From: Chloroflexota bacterium
GTDB taxonomy: Bacteria > Chloroflexota > Anaerolineae > Anaerolineales > UBA4823
Length of the DNA stretch: 8,382 nt
Direction: 5' to 3'
NCBI GenBank assembly: GCA_030636125.1
Contig: DAOVXM010000086.1
Span: 1-8,382 of the forward strand
The notes below the pieces were generated by a model, which was given only the letters and a program-made list of their open reading frames with translations, did no database searches and was not told the origin of the DNA. A program made the translations under genes and the position numbers. The number at the start of each line of letters is the position of its first letter. Position 1 is the stretch's first letter. Below, one piece after another: positions 1 to 5,727 of this stretch.

Positions 1-1
1 G

Positions 2-7
2 TATAAT
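2..7 (+). promoter_or_regulatory. possible -10 element of the sugar transferase gene
   Basis: A perfect TATAAT lies 10 bases before the ATG of the sugar transferase gene. The -35 region is outside the window, so it cannot be tested. If used, the mRNA would start only a few bases before the start codon. Confidence 0.3.
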
Positions 8-17
8 TTGCTCAGAT

Positions 18-1127
18 ATGTCTAAGCAGCCGATAAGGGTATCTGAGAATCACTCAGATCAGGTGATATGGTATATGAGTTGGAGAGCGTTGGGTTTTTT
101 CGTTATCTCAGCGCTCTTGATCCTTTTCGCCTGGCTTTACACCCAAAAAATTGTTCAAGAGCCAGCCTGGTGGGATGTTCTTGGCCTGGCTGCTTTACAT
201 GCTTTATTAACTTTAATAATTGAACGCGCGATGGCGACATTACCAGTGCGCCAGGTCTGGCGTTATCGGTTTGCGTTTTTTGCTTCCGTGGGTGTTTTTG
301 TAATCCACTGGGTGGTTATTTGGATAGCCCCCTCCCAATCGCTTGGCTACTTATGGTTTTTTGATGTTGTGTTCGGCGCCTATATCGGTGGTCTGTTTGC
401 CAACGGTATTGATGAAGGACTATGGGAGAATAATTCACCACCCTCGCTTCACGTCCAGCAGGAAGTATATCAAAGGCATTTAGAAGTAATCGGTGTGCCT
501 GGTCCGATCCCTATAGCAAAGCGTTTGTTCGATGTTGTTCTCGCATCTACTGGCATATTAATTTCAATGCCGGTTTGGTTGCTTAGCTCATTCCTGGTTT
601 GGATTGAAGACCCTGGTCCATTGCTTTTTGTGAAGAACTCTGTTGGCAAGGGGGGAGTAAATTTTCGCCAATATAAATTCCGTACAATGGTACGTGGCGC
701 TGAGAGCAATACTGGTCCAATTCTAGCCAGCGAGACTGATGAACGTGTGCTTATTATCGGGAGCTTGCTGCGGAAAACCGCCTTAGATGAATTGCCTCAA
801 TTAATAAATATTCTGGGGGGAGAGATGAGTTTCGTGGGGCCTCGCCCACAACGGACGGTATTGGTTCGCGGCTACCTGGAGAGAATGCCGGAATATGCTG
901 AACGGCATCGCGTTTTACCAGGGCTCGCAGGGCTGGCACAGGTTGCAGGGGACTATTACCTTACTCCTCGGCAGAAACTGCGTTATGACCGCATCTATAT
1001 TCGCCATACCAGCCTAAGCTTTGATATTAAGCTCATTTTTCTGGCGTTTCTGCTCACTTTTTGGTATCGCTGGCAAAAGGATTGGAATGGTCGCATCCCG
1101 AGGAAATTTATTCGCTGGGGGAGTTAA
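18..1127 (+). CDS. polyprenyl-phosphate sugar-phosphate transferase (bacterial sugar transferase family)
   Basis: This is a membrane enzyme of the WbaP/WcaJ/PglC superfamily, which transfers a sugar-1-phosphate from a nucleotide sugar to undecaprenyl phosphate and so starts a surface-polysaccharide repeat unit. The 369-residue protein has about four hydrophobic segments (roughly residues 24-46, 51-75, 83-103 and 109-128). The catalytic domain starts near residue 167 with KRLFDVVLA and a membrane-embedded helix (170-196). Visible family motifs are FRQYKFRTM (216-224), LDELPQL with the Asp-Glu dyad D257/E258 that is catalytic in PglC, SFVGPRP (271-277), and PGLAGLAQVAG (301-311). It is shorter than typical WbaP/WcaJ proteins. 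The usual Arg of the RxG motif before the KFR block is Ser here (KNSVG, S208). No strong Shine-Dalgarno is visible before the ATG. The facing flippase gene supports a polysaccharide locus. The sugar specificity cannot be read from sequence. Confidence 0.93.
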   Translation: MSKQPIRVSENHSDQVIWYMSWRALGFFVISALLILFAWLYTQKIVQEPAWWDVLGLAALHALLTLIIERAMATLPVRQVWRYRFAFFASVGVFVIHWVVIWIAPSQSLGYLWFFDVVFGAYIGGLFANGIDEGLWENNSPPSLHVQQEVYQRHLEVIGVPGPIPIAKRLFDVVLASTGILISMPVWLLSSFLVWIEDPGPLLFVKNSVGKGGVNFRQYKFRTMVRGAESNTGPILASETDERVLIIGSLLRKTALDELPQLINILGGEMSFVGPRPQRTVLVRGYLERMPEYAERHRVLPGLAGLAQVAGDYYLTPRQKLRYDRIYIRHTSLSFDIKLIFLAFLLTFWYRWQKDWNGRIPRKFIRWGS

Positions 1128-1147
1128 ACGCTGAGGTAAGGTTCTTG

Positions 1148-1183
1148 CCATTCATCTAAGCTGGGGTTCCCGAGATTGAATGG
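1148..1183. terminator. hairpin between convergent genes, possible bidirectional terminator
   Basis: The arms CCATTCA (1148-1154) and TGAATGG (1177-1183) are perfectly complementary. The stem continues as TCT/AGA (1155-1157/1173-1175) past one bulged T, and a short GGG/CCC pairing is possible inside. It sits in the 91-bp gap between the stop codons of the convergent transferase and flippase genes, where a shared terminator is expected. Neither side has a run of T, so it is not a classic intrinsic terminator. Confidence 0.4.
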
Positions 1184-1218
1184 GAGATACCCAACCATGG
1201 AACAGCTCTTTCATCACT

Positions 1219-2601
1219 TCAAGTATTACGTCTTACTGTCCTCCAGGTTGACCACAAAACCAGGTTAATTACCAGGGCATTGAGAGCCTGACCGGCAATT
1301 GTGCCGTATACGTCCCAGGCTCGGATAGCCAAAATCCCAATCGTGAACATGGTGGCTATGGCGGCCATGTTAGCAAGGAAGATAGGGCGGGAAAGGCGCG
1401 CAGCCTTAAACGCAGATTGGAGTGGCCAATACGCGTACCACAAAGCATAATAGAGCGCCATCAGCAGGATACCCTGGCTGTAAACCAGATATGTTTTTCC
1501 ATACAGCAGGTATAAAAGTTGCTCGCGGAATAGGATGCCAAGAGCTAAGAGCCCAATAACGGGTATGAAAGTGACCAAATAGGCTAAGCGTAAAGTCCGG
1601 TTTAATTCAGGGTAGCCTTTTTTACGGAAACTCATGGCTGCCCGTGGGGTGAGATATGTGTCTAATGCTCTTAATAGTAAGTGAATGGGGGCGACTATGT
1701 TTTGTAAGGCGCGGTATGCGCCAACTGCCGCGAAACTGACCATCCCCGCGGTCAAGATTGGGTAAAACTCTACCGACACCCAATTCGCAATTATCCCCCC
1801 GGTGATCCAACGTCCAAAATCCCAATTATGTCTCCAGGTGTTAATAATGTTGAAGGGGTGTTTTGTCCAATAAGTCCGGGTGAACCATAAACCTGGTAGG
1901 ATGCCTACCAGAGACCCCCAGGCAATGGCGTACAGGCCACCAATTCCGGTTAATGTTCCCTCGGATATCCACCAAGCCATGAGGCCTATGCGCACGGTGT
2001 TCGAAACAGAGGTAATGATCACAGCCTGGAGAACAGCCCCGCGGGTATACAACATCCTGCGAATATATTCGTGTAACTGCCACCACAAGAAAGCGGACCA
2101 TAATGCAAATAAAGCTGGCCCGGCCGTGTCATTACCTATTGCTGTCAATACCCAGCCGCCCATGGCAGCTACAGCCGCTGTAGCTAGTGCCAGAATCACC
2201 TGGATTAAACTGACGCTGGTTGCGTAACGCCTGAATGCAGAGGTCTTCATGCCCGCTCCGAAGACGTTCAACGGTTGTACTACCAACCCCTCCTGGAATG
2301 CGCGCACTAAACGTAAGGCAATAAAGCCAACACCATATACACCTAACTCGGTTGGACTGACATTGCGCGCTAGCATTATGGTTGCCAGGAAATTCGAGAG
2401 GCTAATAATTCCCTGGTCGACGGCGGCCAGGTAGCCCCCCCGCGCACTTTGACCAGAAAGTAGTGTCCACAGAGGCGATAATCTACCTGTGAGCGGCAAT
2501 CCATTTAAGTGATTTTGTATTCGTTGCCTCAAGGAATATTGTGCGTCAGATGGCATCTGGTATGCAGGAAAAGGGTAATTTTTTTGTAGGTGTATTGTCA
2601 A
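1219..2601 (-). CDS. Wzx-like polysaccharide/oligosaccharide flippase
   Basis: A very hydrophobic 460-residue protein with about 12 predicted membrane segments, beginning near residue 58 and ending near 452. It has the layout of the polysaccharide biosynthesis / MOP-superfamily flippases, which move undecaprenyl-linked glycan units across the cytoplasmic membrane. The early stretch resembling DQGIISLSNFLATIMLARN followed by PTELGVYGVGF (about residues 62-93) is typical of the first two helices of this group. Basic residues such as RRMLYTRG (181-188) lie in cytoplasmic loops. The longest frame opens with TTG at 2601. An ATG at 2556 (residue 16, MPSDAQ) is an equally plausible start, and neither has a clear Shine-Dalgarno. 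The first 50 residues look soluble and cytoplasmic, and are longer than most family members need. It converges on the sugar transferase gene, so they are not one operon, but both fit one polysaccharide pathway. The substrate is unknown. Confidence 0.88.
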   Translation of the reverse strand: MTIHLQKNYPFPAYQMPSDAQYSLRQRIQNHLNGLPLTGRLSPLWTLLSGQSARGGYLAAVDQGIISLSNFLATIMLARNVSPTELGVYGVGFIALRLVRAFQEGLVVQPLNVFGAGMKTSAFRRYATSVSLIQVILALATAAVAAMGGWVLTAIGNDTAGPALFALWSAFLWWQLHEYIRRMLYTRGAVLQAVIITSVSNTVRIGLMAWWISEGTLTGIGGLYAIAWGSLVGILPGLWFTRTYWTKHPFNIINTWRHNWDFGRWITGGIIANWVSVEFYPILTAGMVSFAAVGAYRALQNIVAPIHLLLRALDTYLTPRAAMSFRKKGYPELNRTLRLAYLVTFIPVIGLLALGILFREQLLYLLYGKTYLVYSQGILLMALYYALWYAYWPLQSAFKAARLSRPIFLANMAAIATMFTIGILAIRAWDVYGTIAGQALNALVINLVLWSTWRTVRRNT

Positions 2602-2727
2602 GATAGCAGGCCGATTCTAACAGATATGTATATACCTAAGTTGCCACTATGGCTAACCTATTATGAACGTATGTGTGCCAGCAATTACTTTATTAAATTT
2701 AGAATTTACGCAGGTCAGGGAGAAAAA

Positions 2728-2776
2728 CTCCGACAATTGAAGGTGGGGGCTGCACCCCCACCTTCAATTGTCGGGG
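2728..2776 (-). terminator. 20-bp perfect-arm hairpin followed by T-run on the minus strand
   Basis: The arms at 2730-2749 and 2755-2774 are perfect 20-base complements around the 5-base loop CTGCA. The RNA stem can extend two more pairs (C2728-G2776 and a U-G wobble). The inner part is GGTGGGGG/CCCCCACC. Read on the minus strand, the stem is followed almost at once by five T (2722-2726 on + is AAAAA), as in an intrinsic terminator. It lies about 125 bp upstream of the flippase start, so it could stop antisense transcripts from the sigma side or act as a leader attenuator. On the plus strand no T-run follows. A dispersed palindromic repeat element is an alternative. Confidence 0.55.
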
Positions 2777-2866
2777 CATTACCGGGTCAATTGTGTAGCA
2801 ACTAAAACTATTTATCTGAAGACTCGTTAATCTCCTCCAAAAACATGAGAGGCGGATTCAAATTTC

Positions 2867-2881
2867 ATTAGATAATCTAAT
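2867..2881. promoter_or_regulatory. AT-rich palindrome, possible operator of the module A sigma gene
   Basis: ATTAGAT-A-ATCTAAT is a perfect inverted repeat with 7-base arms, about 82 bp before the sigma factor start. It touches the TTGATT candidate -35 at 2881 or 2885. This position would suit a repressor or activator site. Function is inference, since a palindrome this AT-rich can arise by chance. Confidence 0.3.
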
Positions 2882-2911
2882 TGATTGATTTTCCCTTTTA
2901 CAGTGTAAAAT
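2881..2911 (+). promoter_or_regulatory. weak sigma-70-like promoter candidate for module A
   Basis: TTGATT occurs at 2881-2886 and again at 2885-2890, and TAAAAT at 2906-2911. The spacings are 19 or 15 bases, neither ideal. No TGTAAC-N16-CGTT element like those of modules B-D is present before this sigma gene, so module A appears to be expressed differently. Confidence 0.25.
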
Positions 2912-2962
2912 TGAATACTGCCCGTATCCTTTTAGTTGATTTGACGTCTTAGTGTATAGAGA

Positions 2963-3511
2963 ATGATCTCAGAAAAATCATTGTTGGAGCTGGTACATCG
3001 CTTTGACGAGCAGGCTCTGATCGAAGTGTATGATCGTTATAGCCCAGAACTATACCGTTACGCGGTTCGGATGTACGCAGATCAAGACCTGGCGGAGGAG
3101 TGTGTGGCTGAGACATTTAGCCGCTTCTTAACGGCCCTTAAACATGGAAATGGGCCGCGTCAGCACTTGCGCGCATATTTGTATCGAGTAGCACACAATT
3201 GGATTACTGATTATTACCGCCGCCAGCAACCACCAACAGTACAGCTTGACACTGAGGTAATGCCTGATGCGGACATAGACTTACATGACTCACTGATCCA
3301 GGATCTGGAACAACAGGAAGTGCGCTCCGCGTTGTTTTTGTTGACTCCAGACCAGCGTCAAGTTGTTACGTTGAAATATATTGAAGGCTGGCGGAATAAA
3401 GAAATTGCCCAAGCAATGGGTAAACCTGTCGGAGCAGTCAAATCTCTCCAACACCGGGCATTAAACTCTTTGCGCCGGATTTTGGTCAAAGAACACGAGG
3501 TGGCTTCATGA
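2963..3511 (+). CDS. ECF-type RNA polymerase sigma factor (module A)
   Basis: A 182-residue two-domain sigma factor of the extracytoplasmic-function type, which directs RNA polymerase to a specific promoter set when released from an anti-sigma factor. Region 2 spans about residues 16-87, with YDRYSPELYRYAVRM, the acidic AEECVAETFSRFL (44-56) and the DNA-melting/-10 segment RVAHNWITDYYRRQ (75-88). A variable acidic linker follows. Region 4 (about 118-175) has LTPDQRQVVTLKYIEGW and the helix-turn-helix NKEIAQAMGKPVGAVKSL. Length and domain order are normal. The ATG at 2963 is preceded only by a weak purine stretch (AGAGA). Its stop overlaps the next start as ATGA, indicating translational coupling to the membrane partner. 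It is only a distant paralogue of the sigma factor at 7336. Confidence 0.95.
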   Translation: MISEKSLLELVHRFDEQALIEVYDRYSPELYRYAVRMYADQDLAEECVAETFSRFLTALKHGNGPRQHLRAYLYRVAHNWITDYYRRQQPPTVQLDTEVMPDADIDLHDSLIQDLEQQEVRSALFLLTPDQRQVVTLKYIEGWRNKEIAQAMGKPVGAVKSLQHRALNSLRRILVKEHEVAS

Positions 3512-4668
3512 CTCAATATAGTGATGAACTAGATGCATATATACATGAACGTCTGCATCAGCTTAAGATGGCGCTGCCGCGCGATTCTCGAAAAGCATCC
3601 ATTGGACGAGATCGTTATCGCGTCCAGGTTGCTGACCTGGTTAAAGGACGAACAATTGCTCCTGCCGTATCCATTACGCCCTTTCAGCGTCTTAATGAGT
3701 GGATAGGTACAATTCTAAACCCTCTCACTAGAAAGGAGCGATTCTCTATGTTTACTACAGTTACCACAATCCTTGTTGCCATCACAATGTTGTTTGGCGG
3801 GGCAGGAGCTACGGTGTTCGCAGCACAAGGGAGCTTGCCGAATGATCTTCTCTATCCGGTGAAAACCTTTAGCGAAGATGCACAGCTCATGCTCACACAG
3901 AATCCACAAAGCCAATGGGACTTGTTAATGGCCTTTACTTACCGCCGCATGGGGGAAGTCATGGCGAAAAATTCGGCTGGTGAACCCATTCAGGAGGCAT
4001 TGGTTGCGCGGTTTCAACGCGAGTTGAACCATATGTTCCGCATAGCCGCTGGCATGGAAGAACCTCTCATGAACGAGGCGCTTGAATATATTGGAATCCA
4101 TATTCGAAAACACGATCGCGATATGGAACAGATACATGCCAACCAACCAGATCATGCGGATCCATTAATGGAGCAGGTACGGGAAATGCTTCGCTTGCGG
4201 GTCAGCTTGGCAGAGTTAGGTTTAGAAGACCCGCTCGCTTTTCGAAACCAAGTGCAGCAGCTCATGAGAGCAGGTCCTGACCCGTTGAATCAGGGTGAAG
4301 GTATCAAACCTGACGAGGGTTATGGACCTGGCCCAGGCTCTATGGATACACATCCTTGTCAGGATTGCCCAAATGATGGGGAGGGAAGTGGGTTCGGCCC
4401 AGGCCCATCTAACCAGGGCGAGGTAACCCAGCCCGAAGACGGTTATGGTCCTGGACCACAAGATCCTCCGGATTGTAATGGTTGTCAACAAGAAGGTGGC
4501 AATGGTGAAGGAGGATCAGGTTCGGGCTCAACAAATCAGGGTGAAGAGTCACCCCCAGATAAGCCTCATGAGCAAAACTCGGATCCGATGGAATCTCCCA
4601 CGGGGAGTGGTTCTCCACAAAATGGAGTTCAACTGAAATCAAATTCACATTCAGGCTCATCAAAATAA
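3508..4668 (+). CDS. DUF5667-type single-pass membrane protein, putative anti-sigma factor (module A)
   Basis: A 386-residue protein whose ATG overlaps the sigma stop by 4 bp, with a good Shine-Dalgarno (GAGGTGG, 3497-3503). The layout is a cytoplasmic N-terminus of about 80 basic residues, one membrane helix (about 82-106), then SLPNDLLYPVK (109-119). That motif matches the xLPGDxLYPVK signature found just after the membrane helix in DUF5667 proteins, although here Asn replaces the Gly. A charged, mostly helical region follows (120-255). The tail (261-386) is low-complexity Gly/Pro/Ser/Asn with two 41-residue repeats and two CxxC pairs (C284/C287, C323/C326). Coupling to an ECF gene and the cytoplasm-membrane-exterior layout suggest an anti-sigma role, but no zinc-binding HxxxCxxC anti-sigma motif is present. 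The N-terminus does not resemble those of the partners at 5109, 5728 and 7902. It ends without a sorting signal or second helix. Confidence 0.85.
   Translation: MTQYSDELDAYIHERLHQLKMALPRDSRKASIGRDRYRVQVADLVKGRTIAPAVSITPFQRLNEWIGTILNPLTRKERFSMFTTVTTILVAITMLFGGAGATVFAAQGSLPNDLLYPVKTFSEDAQLMLTQNPQSQWDLLMAFTYRRMGEVMAKNSAGEPIQEALVARFQRELNHMFRIAAGMEEPLMNEALEYIGIHIRKHDRDMEQIHANQPDHADPLMEQVREMLRLRVSLAELGLEDPLAFRNQVQQLMRAGPDPLNQGEGIKPDEGYGPGPGSMDTHPCQDCPNDGEGSGFGPGPSNQGEVTQPEDGYGPGPQDPPDCNGCQQEGGNGEGGSGSGSTNQGEESPPDKPHEQNSDPMESPTGSGSPQNGVQLKSNSHSGSSK
4288..4533 (+). repeat. two 41-codon tandem repeats in the protein tail, plus a partial third
   Basis: Residues 261-301 and 302-342 each start with NQGE, carry a Pro-Asp/Glu pair then GYGPGP, a CxxC pair (CQDC, CNGC) and a GEGxxGxG-type ending. 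A third unit begins at residue 343 with NQGEESPPDKP and then diverges. The repeat is exactly 123 bp, but the nucleotide copies have drifted, so the duplication is not recent. Confidence 0.8.
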
Positions 4669-4744
4669 CCAGAATGGGTAACACTGGGTGTTGCTTTTCT
4701 AATATGACACCCGGTTAACGAAATTGAATAGGCTTATTTAAAGC

Positions 4745-4787
4745 AATCCCCCGGTGTTTGTGCAAAACAAATAGCGGGGGATTTTTC
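4745..4787 (+). terminator. intrinsic terminator after module A
   Basis: A nine-base-pair stem, AATCCCCCG (4745-4753) with CGGGGGATT (4775-4783), overlaps a T-run (4782-4786). The loop can itself pair (4756-4761 with 4767-4772). A second hairpin without a T-run, ACTGGGTGT/ACACCCGGT (4683-4691/4707-4715), lies between it and the stop codon. It separates module A from module B transcriptionally. Confidence 0.85.
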
Positions 4788-4790
4788 ATC

Positions 4791-4819
4791 TTGTGGATAA
4801 CCCTGGAGGTTTTTATAAT
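4791..4819 (+). promoter_or_regulatory. possible housekeeping promoter upstream of module B
   Basis: TTGTGG (4791-4796) and a perfect TATAAT (4814-4819) are 17 bases apart, right after the module A terminator. The -35 is a half match. If active it would give module B a basal transcript in addition to the ECF-type promoter about 95 bp downstream. Confidence 0.35.
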
Positions 4820-4909
4820 CAGAGCAGGTTAATTTAGATTATTTGGAAAGCTGTATAAAGGGACATCAAAAAATACCACAAAAAGGGTAGTAGCCCGAGC
4901 ATTGAAACG

Positions 4910-4937
4910 TGTAACAAAGTGCTATGGATAACGTTTT
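4910..4937 (+). promoter_or_regulatory. ECF-type promoter of module B (TGTAAC-N16-CGTTTT)
   Basis: TGTAAC at 4910-4915 and CGTT at 4932-4935 are separated by exactly 16 bases, ending 13 bp before the ATG at 4949. The same pair with the same spacing occurs at 5486 and 7294. The form matches known ECF promoters, which have an AAC-containing -35 and a CGT-containing -10. The spacer sequence differs from the other two copies while the two boxes are kept, which argues for selection. Confidence 0.7.
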
Positions 4938-4948
4938 GAGGGGTAACA

Positions 4949-5119
4949 ATGACGTCCAACTGGGGCGATGGTGGCGGCATTCATTTGCTGATAAACGCAC
5001 AATGTCAAGATCGGAGGAACTTTGGGGGTCTGGCGTCAATTGCCAAGCAGTTATGGCTGGGGGATCCTACCTTAGCCTTGGTCTCATTACATGAAATGGA
5101 TTCAATAGATGGTAAATAA
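4949..5119 (+). pseudogene. internally deleted ECF sigma remnant, 56-codon ORF (module B)
   Basis: A 56-codon frame starts 17 bp after the CGTT box, where the intact sigma of module D starts 20 bp after its own. Residues 11-28 match the sigma D N-terminus without gaps at LL, AQ, FG and L (HLLINAQ...NFGGL against ELLRIAQ...AFGEL). The last residues (LALVSLHEMDSIDGK) resemble the sigma D C-terminus (RALAALRNLMDEK). Regions 2 and 4 between them are missing, so it cannot work as a sigma factor. The frame stayed open through the deletion, and its stop overlaps the following gene's start region by 11 bp, so it may still be translated and coupled. The C-terminal match is weak. An unrelated small protein is the alternative. 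Confidence 0.6.
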
Positions 5120-5339
5120 TGTGGGCGATATGAACATAATCCTTCAGTCATGTCTCGACTTAATTCAAGGGGGTCAAGATCGATTAGAACCGATCCTTTC
5201 CAGCTACCCGGAAGGAGCGGATGAGTTACGCCCATTATTAACCGCTGCTTTATGGCTCTGGTCTAATAGGTCAGCCTTTGATCCACGCCCTGGTTTTATT
5301 AGTAATTCCCGTAGGCGCCTGGTTGCATCGATCGATTAA
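5109..5339 (+). CDS. truncated soluble N-terminal domain of the DUF5667-type partner (module B)
   Basis: A 76-residue protein that aligns with the first 76 residues of the proteins at 5728 and 7902 without a single gap. I count about 36 identities in 76 with the latter. Shared points are Cys15, ELRPxL (39-44), AALWL (46-50), DPRPGF (58-63) and RRL-type residues near 70. Gapless agreement from residue 1 supports the start at 5109, which overlaps the sigma remnant's end. The stop comes exactly where the domain ends, before the membrane helix and PGDxxYPVK motif, and no remnant of those is visible downstream. It is therefore either a decayed gene or a functional soluble domain. An ECF-type promoter in front and a terminator behind favour an expressed unit. 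If the domain binds sigma, this would be a free cytoplasmic version. Confidence 0.7.
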   Translation: MVNNVGDMNIILQSCLDLIQGGQDRLEPILSSYPEGADELRPLLTAALWLWSNRSAFDPRPGFISNSRRRLVASID

Positions 5340-5411
5340 CGACCTGCATCTTGCTCTATCCTCATTCTAGATCATCAACCGATCTCCTGTAAACGAAAAG
5401 AATAAGTAGAT

Positions 5412-5435
5412 ACGCTCCCAAGGGGAGTGTTTTTT
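5412..5435 (+). terminator. intrinsic terminator after module B
   Basis: ACGCTCCC (5412-5419) pairs with GGGAGTGT (5423-5430), with one G-U wobble and a 3-base loop, and runs into six T (5430-5435). It closes the short module B unit about 70 bp after its last stop codon. Confidence 0.85.
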
Positions 5436-5485
5436 GTTAATGCCCCGTTGATCTGTGAATTAAATGTTAAATCCATTTTAAGCTA

Positions 5486-5513
5486 TGTAACAAGGACCGA
5501 TTTTTAGCGTTTA
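5486..5513 (+). promoter_or_regulatory. ECF-type promoter of module C (TGTAAC-N16-CGTTTA)
   Basis: TGTAAC (5486-5491) and CGTTTA (5508-5513) have a 16-base spacer. Upstream, TGTTAA (5465) and TTTTAA (5476) lie 11 bases apart, the second 10 bases before the -35. The promoter at 7294 has the same arrangement. The start of the sigma remnant is 20 bp after CGTT, exactly as in module D. Because that sigma gene is broken, this promoter now effectively serves the gene at 5728 through a leader of about 200 bases. Confidence 0.75.
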
Positions 5514-5527
5514 TCAGTATAGTAGGA

Positions 5528-5722
5528 TTGTGTCAATTGGTATGATAATACGACTTACAACTGCTTAGAATAGCATTGGACGGAATGGGTGTTACAATTA
5601 TTAAACGATCTATATTAGGGGGTACCTCCTCATATGAGAGATCACTCTGCAGATCATTGCGAGTGCTGCAGTACTGGCCTTTGACAATGGTACGAAAGTT
5701 GGTTATTGTTAGGTTGAAATAA
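5528..5722 (+). pseudogene. internally deleted ECF sigma pseudogene (module C)
   Basis: This stretch aligns with both ends of the intact sigma gene at 7336. At 5559-5575 a run of 17 bases is identical to 7367-7383 (codons LLRIA), followed by GACGGA. At about 5650-5712 the sequence matches the region 4 end (LRVLQYWPLTMVRKL against VRVLQHRALAALRNL). Roughly 130 codons between them, including all of region 2, are gone. The ATG of sigma D is TTG here, and TGA follows at 5543-5545. After that stop, the frame stays open across the deletion to TAA at 5720, 5 bp before the next gene. It cannot encode a sigma factor. A 45-codon ORF from the ATG at 5585 is possible but has no clear ribosome site. Confidence 0.85.
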
Positions 5723-5727
5723 TAAAG

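Larger units (their letters stand above)
2602..2962. other. divergent intergenic region between flippase and sigma factor genes
   Basis: 361 bp separate two divergent start codons. The region holds the long hairpin at 2728-2776, a 15-bp AT-rich palindrome at 2867-2881, and a weak sigma-70-like promoter candidate next to it. The small + frame at 2590-2805 runs through the hairpin and shows no protein-like features, so no gene is called here. Confidence 0.6.

Noticed and set aside
2590..2805. 71-codon + strand ORF in the divergent intergenic region
   Set aside because: It starts inside the flippase 5' end, crosses the perfect hairpin and shows no domain, ribosome site or protein-like composition.
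3508..3750. Zinc-binding anti-sigma (ZAS) domain in the module A partner
   Set aside because: The N-terminal 80 residues contain no cysteine and no HxxxCxxC pattern, so that specific family cannot be claimed.
4409..4684. Minus-strand ORF opposite the module A partner tail
   Set aside because: It is the antisense of a low-complexity Gly/Pro coding region, with no ribosome site or domain.
4942..4970. GGTAAC at 4942 as a second -35 box for module B
   Set aside because: No CGT-type -10 at 15-17 bases, and it overlaps the start codon of the 4949 ORF.
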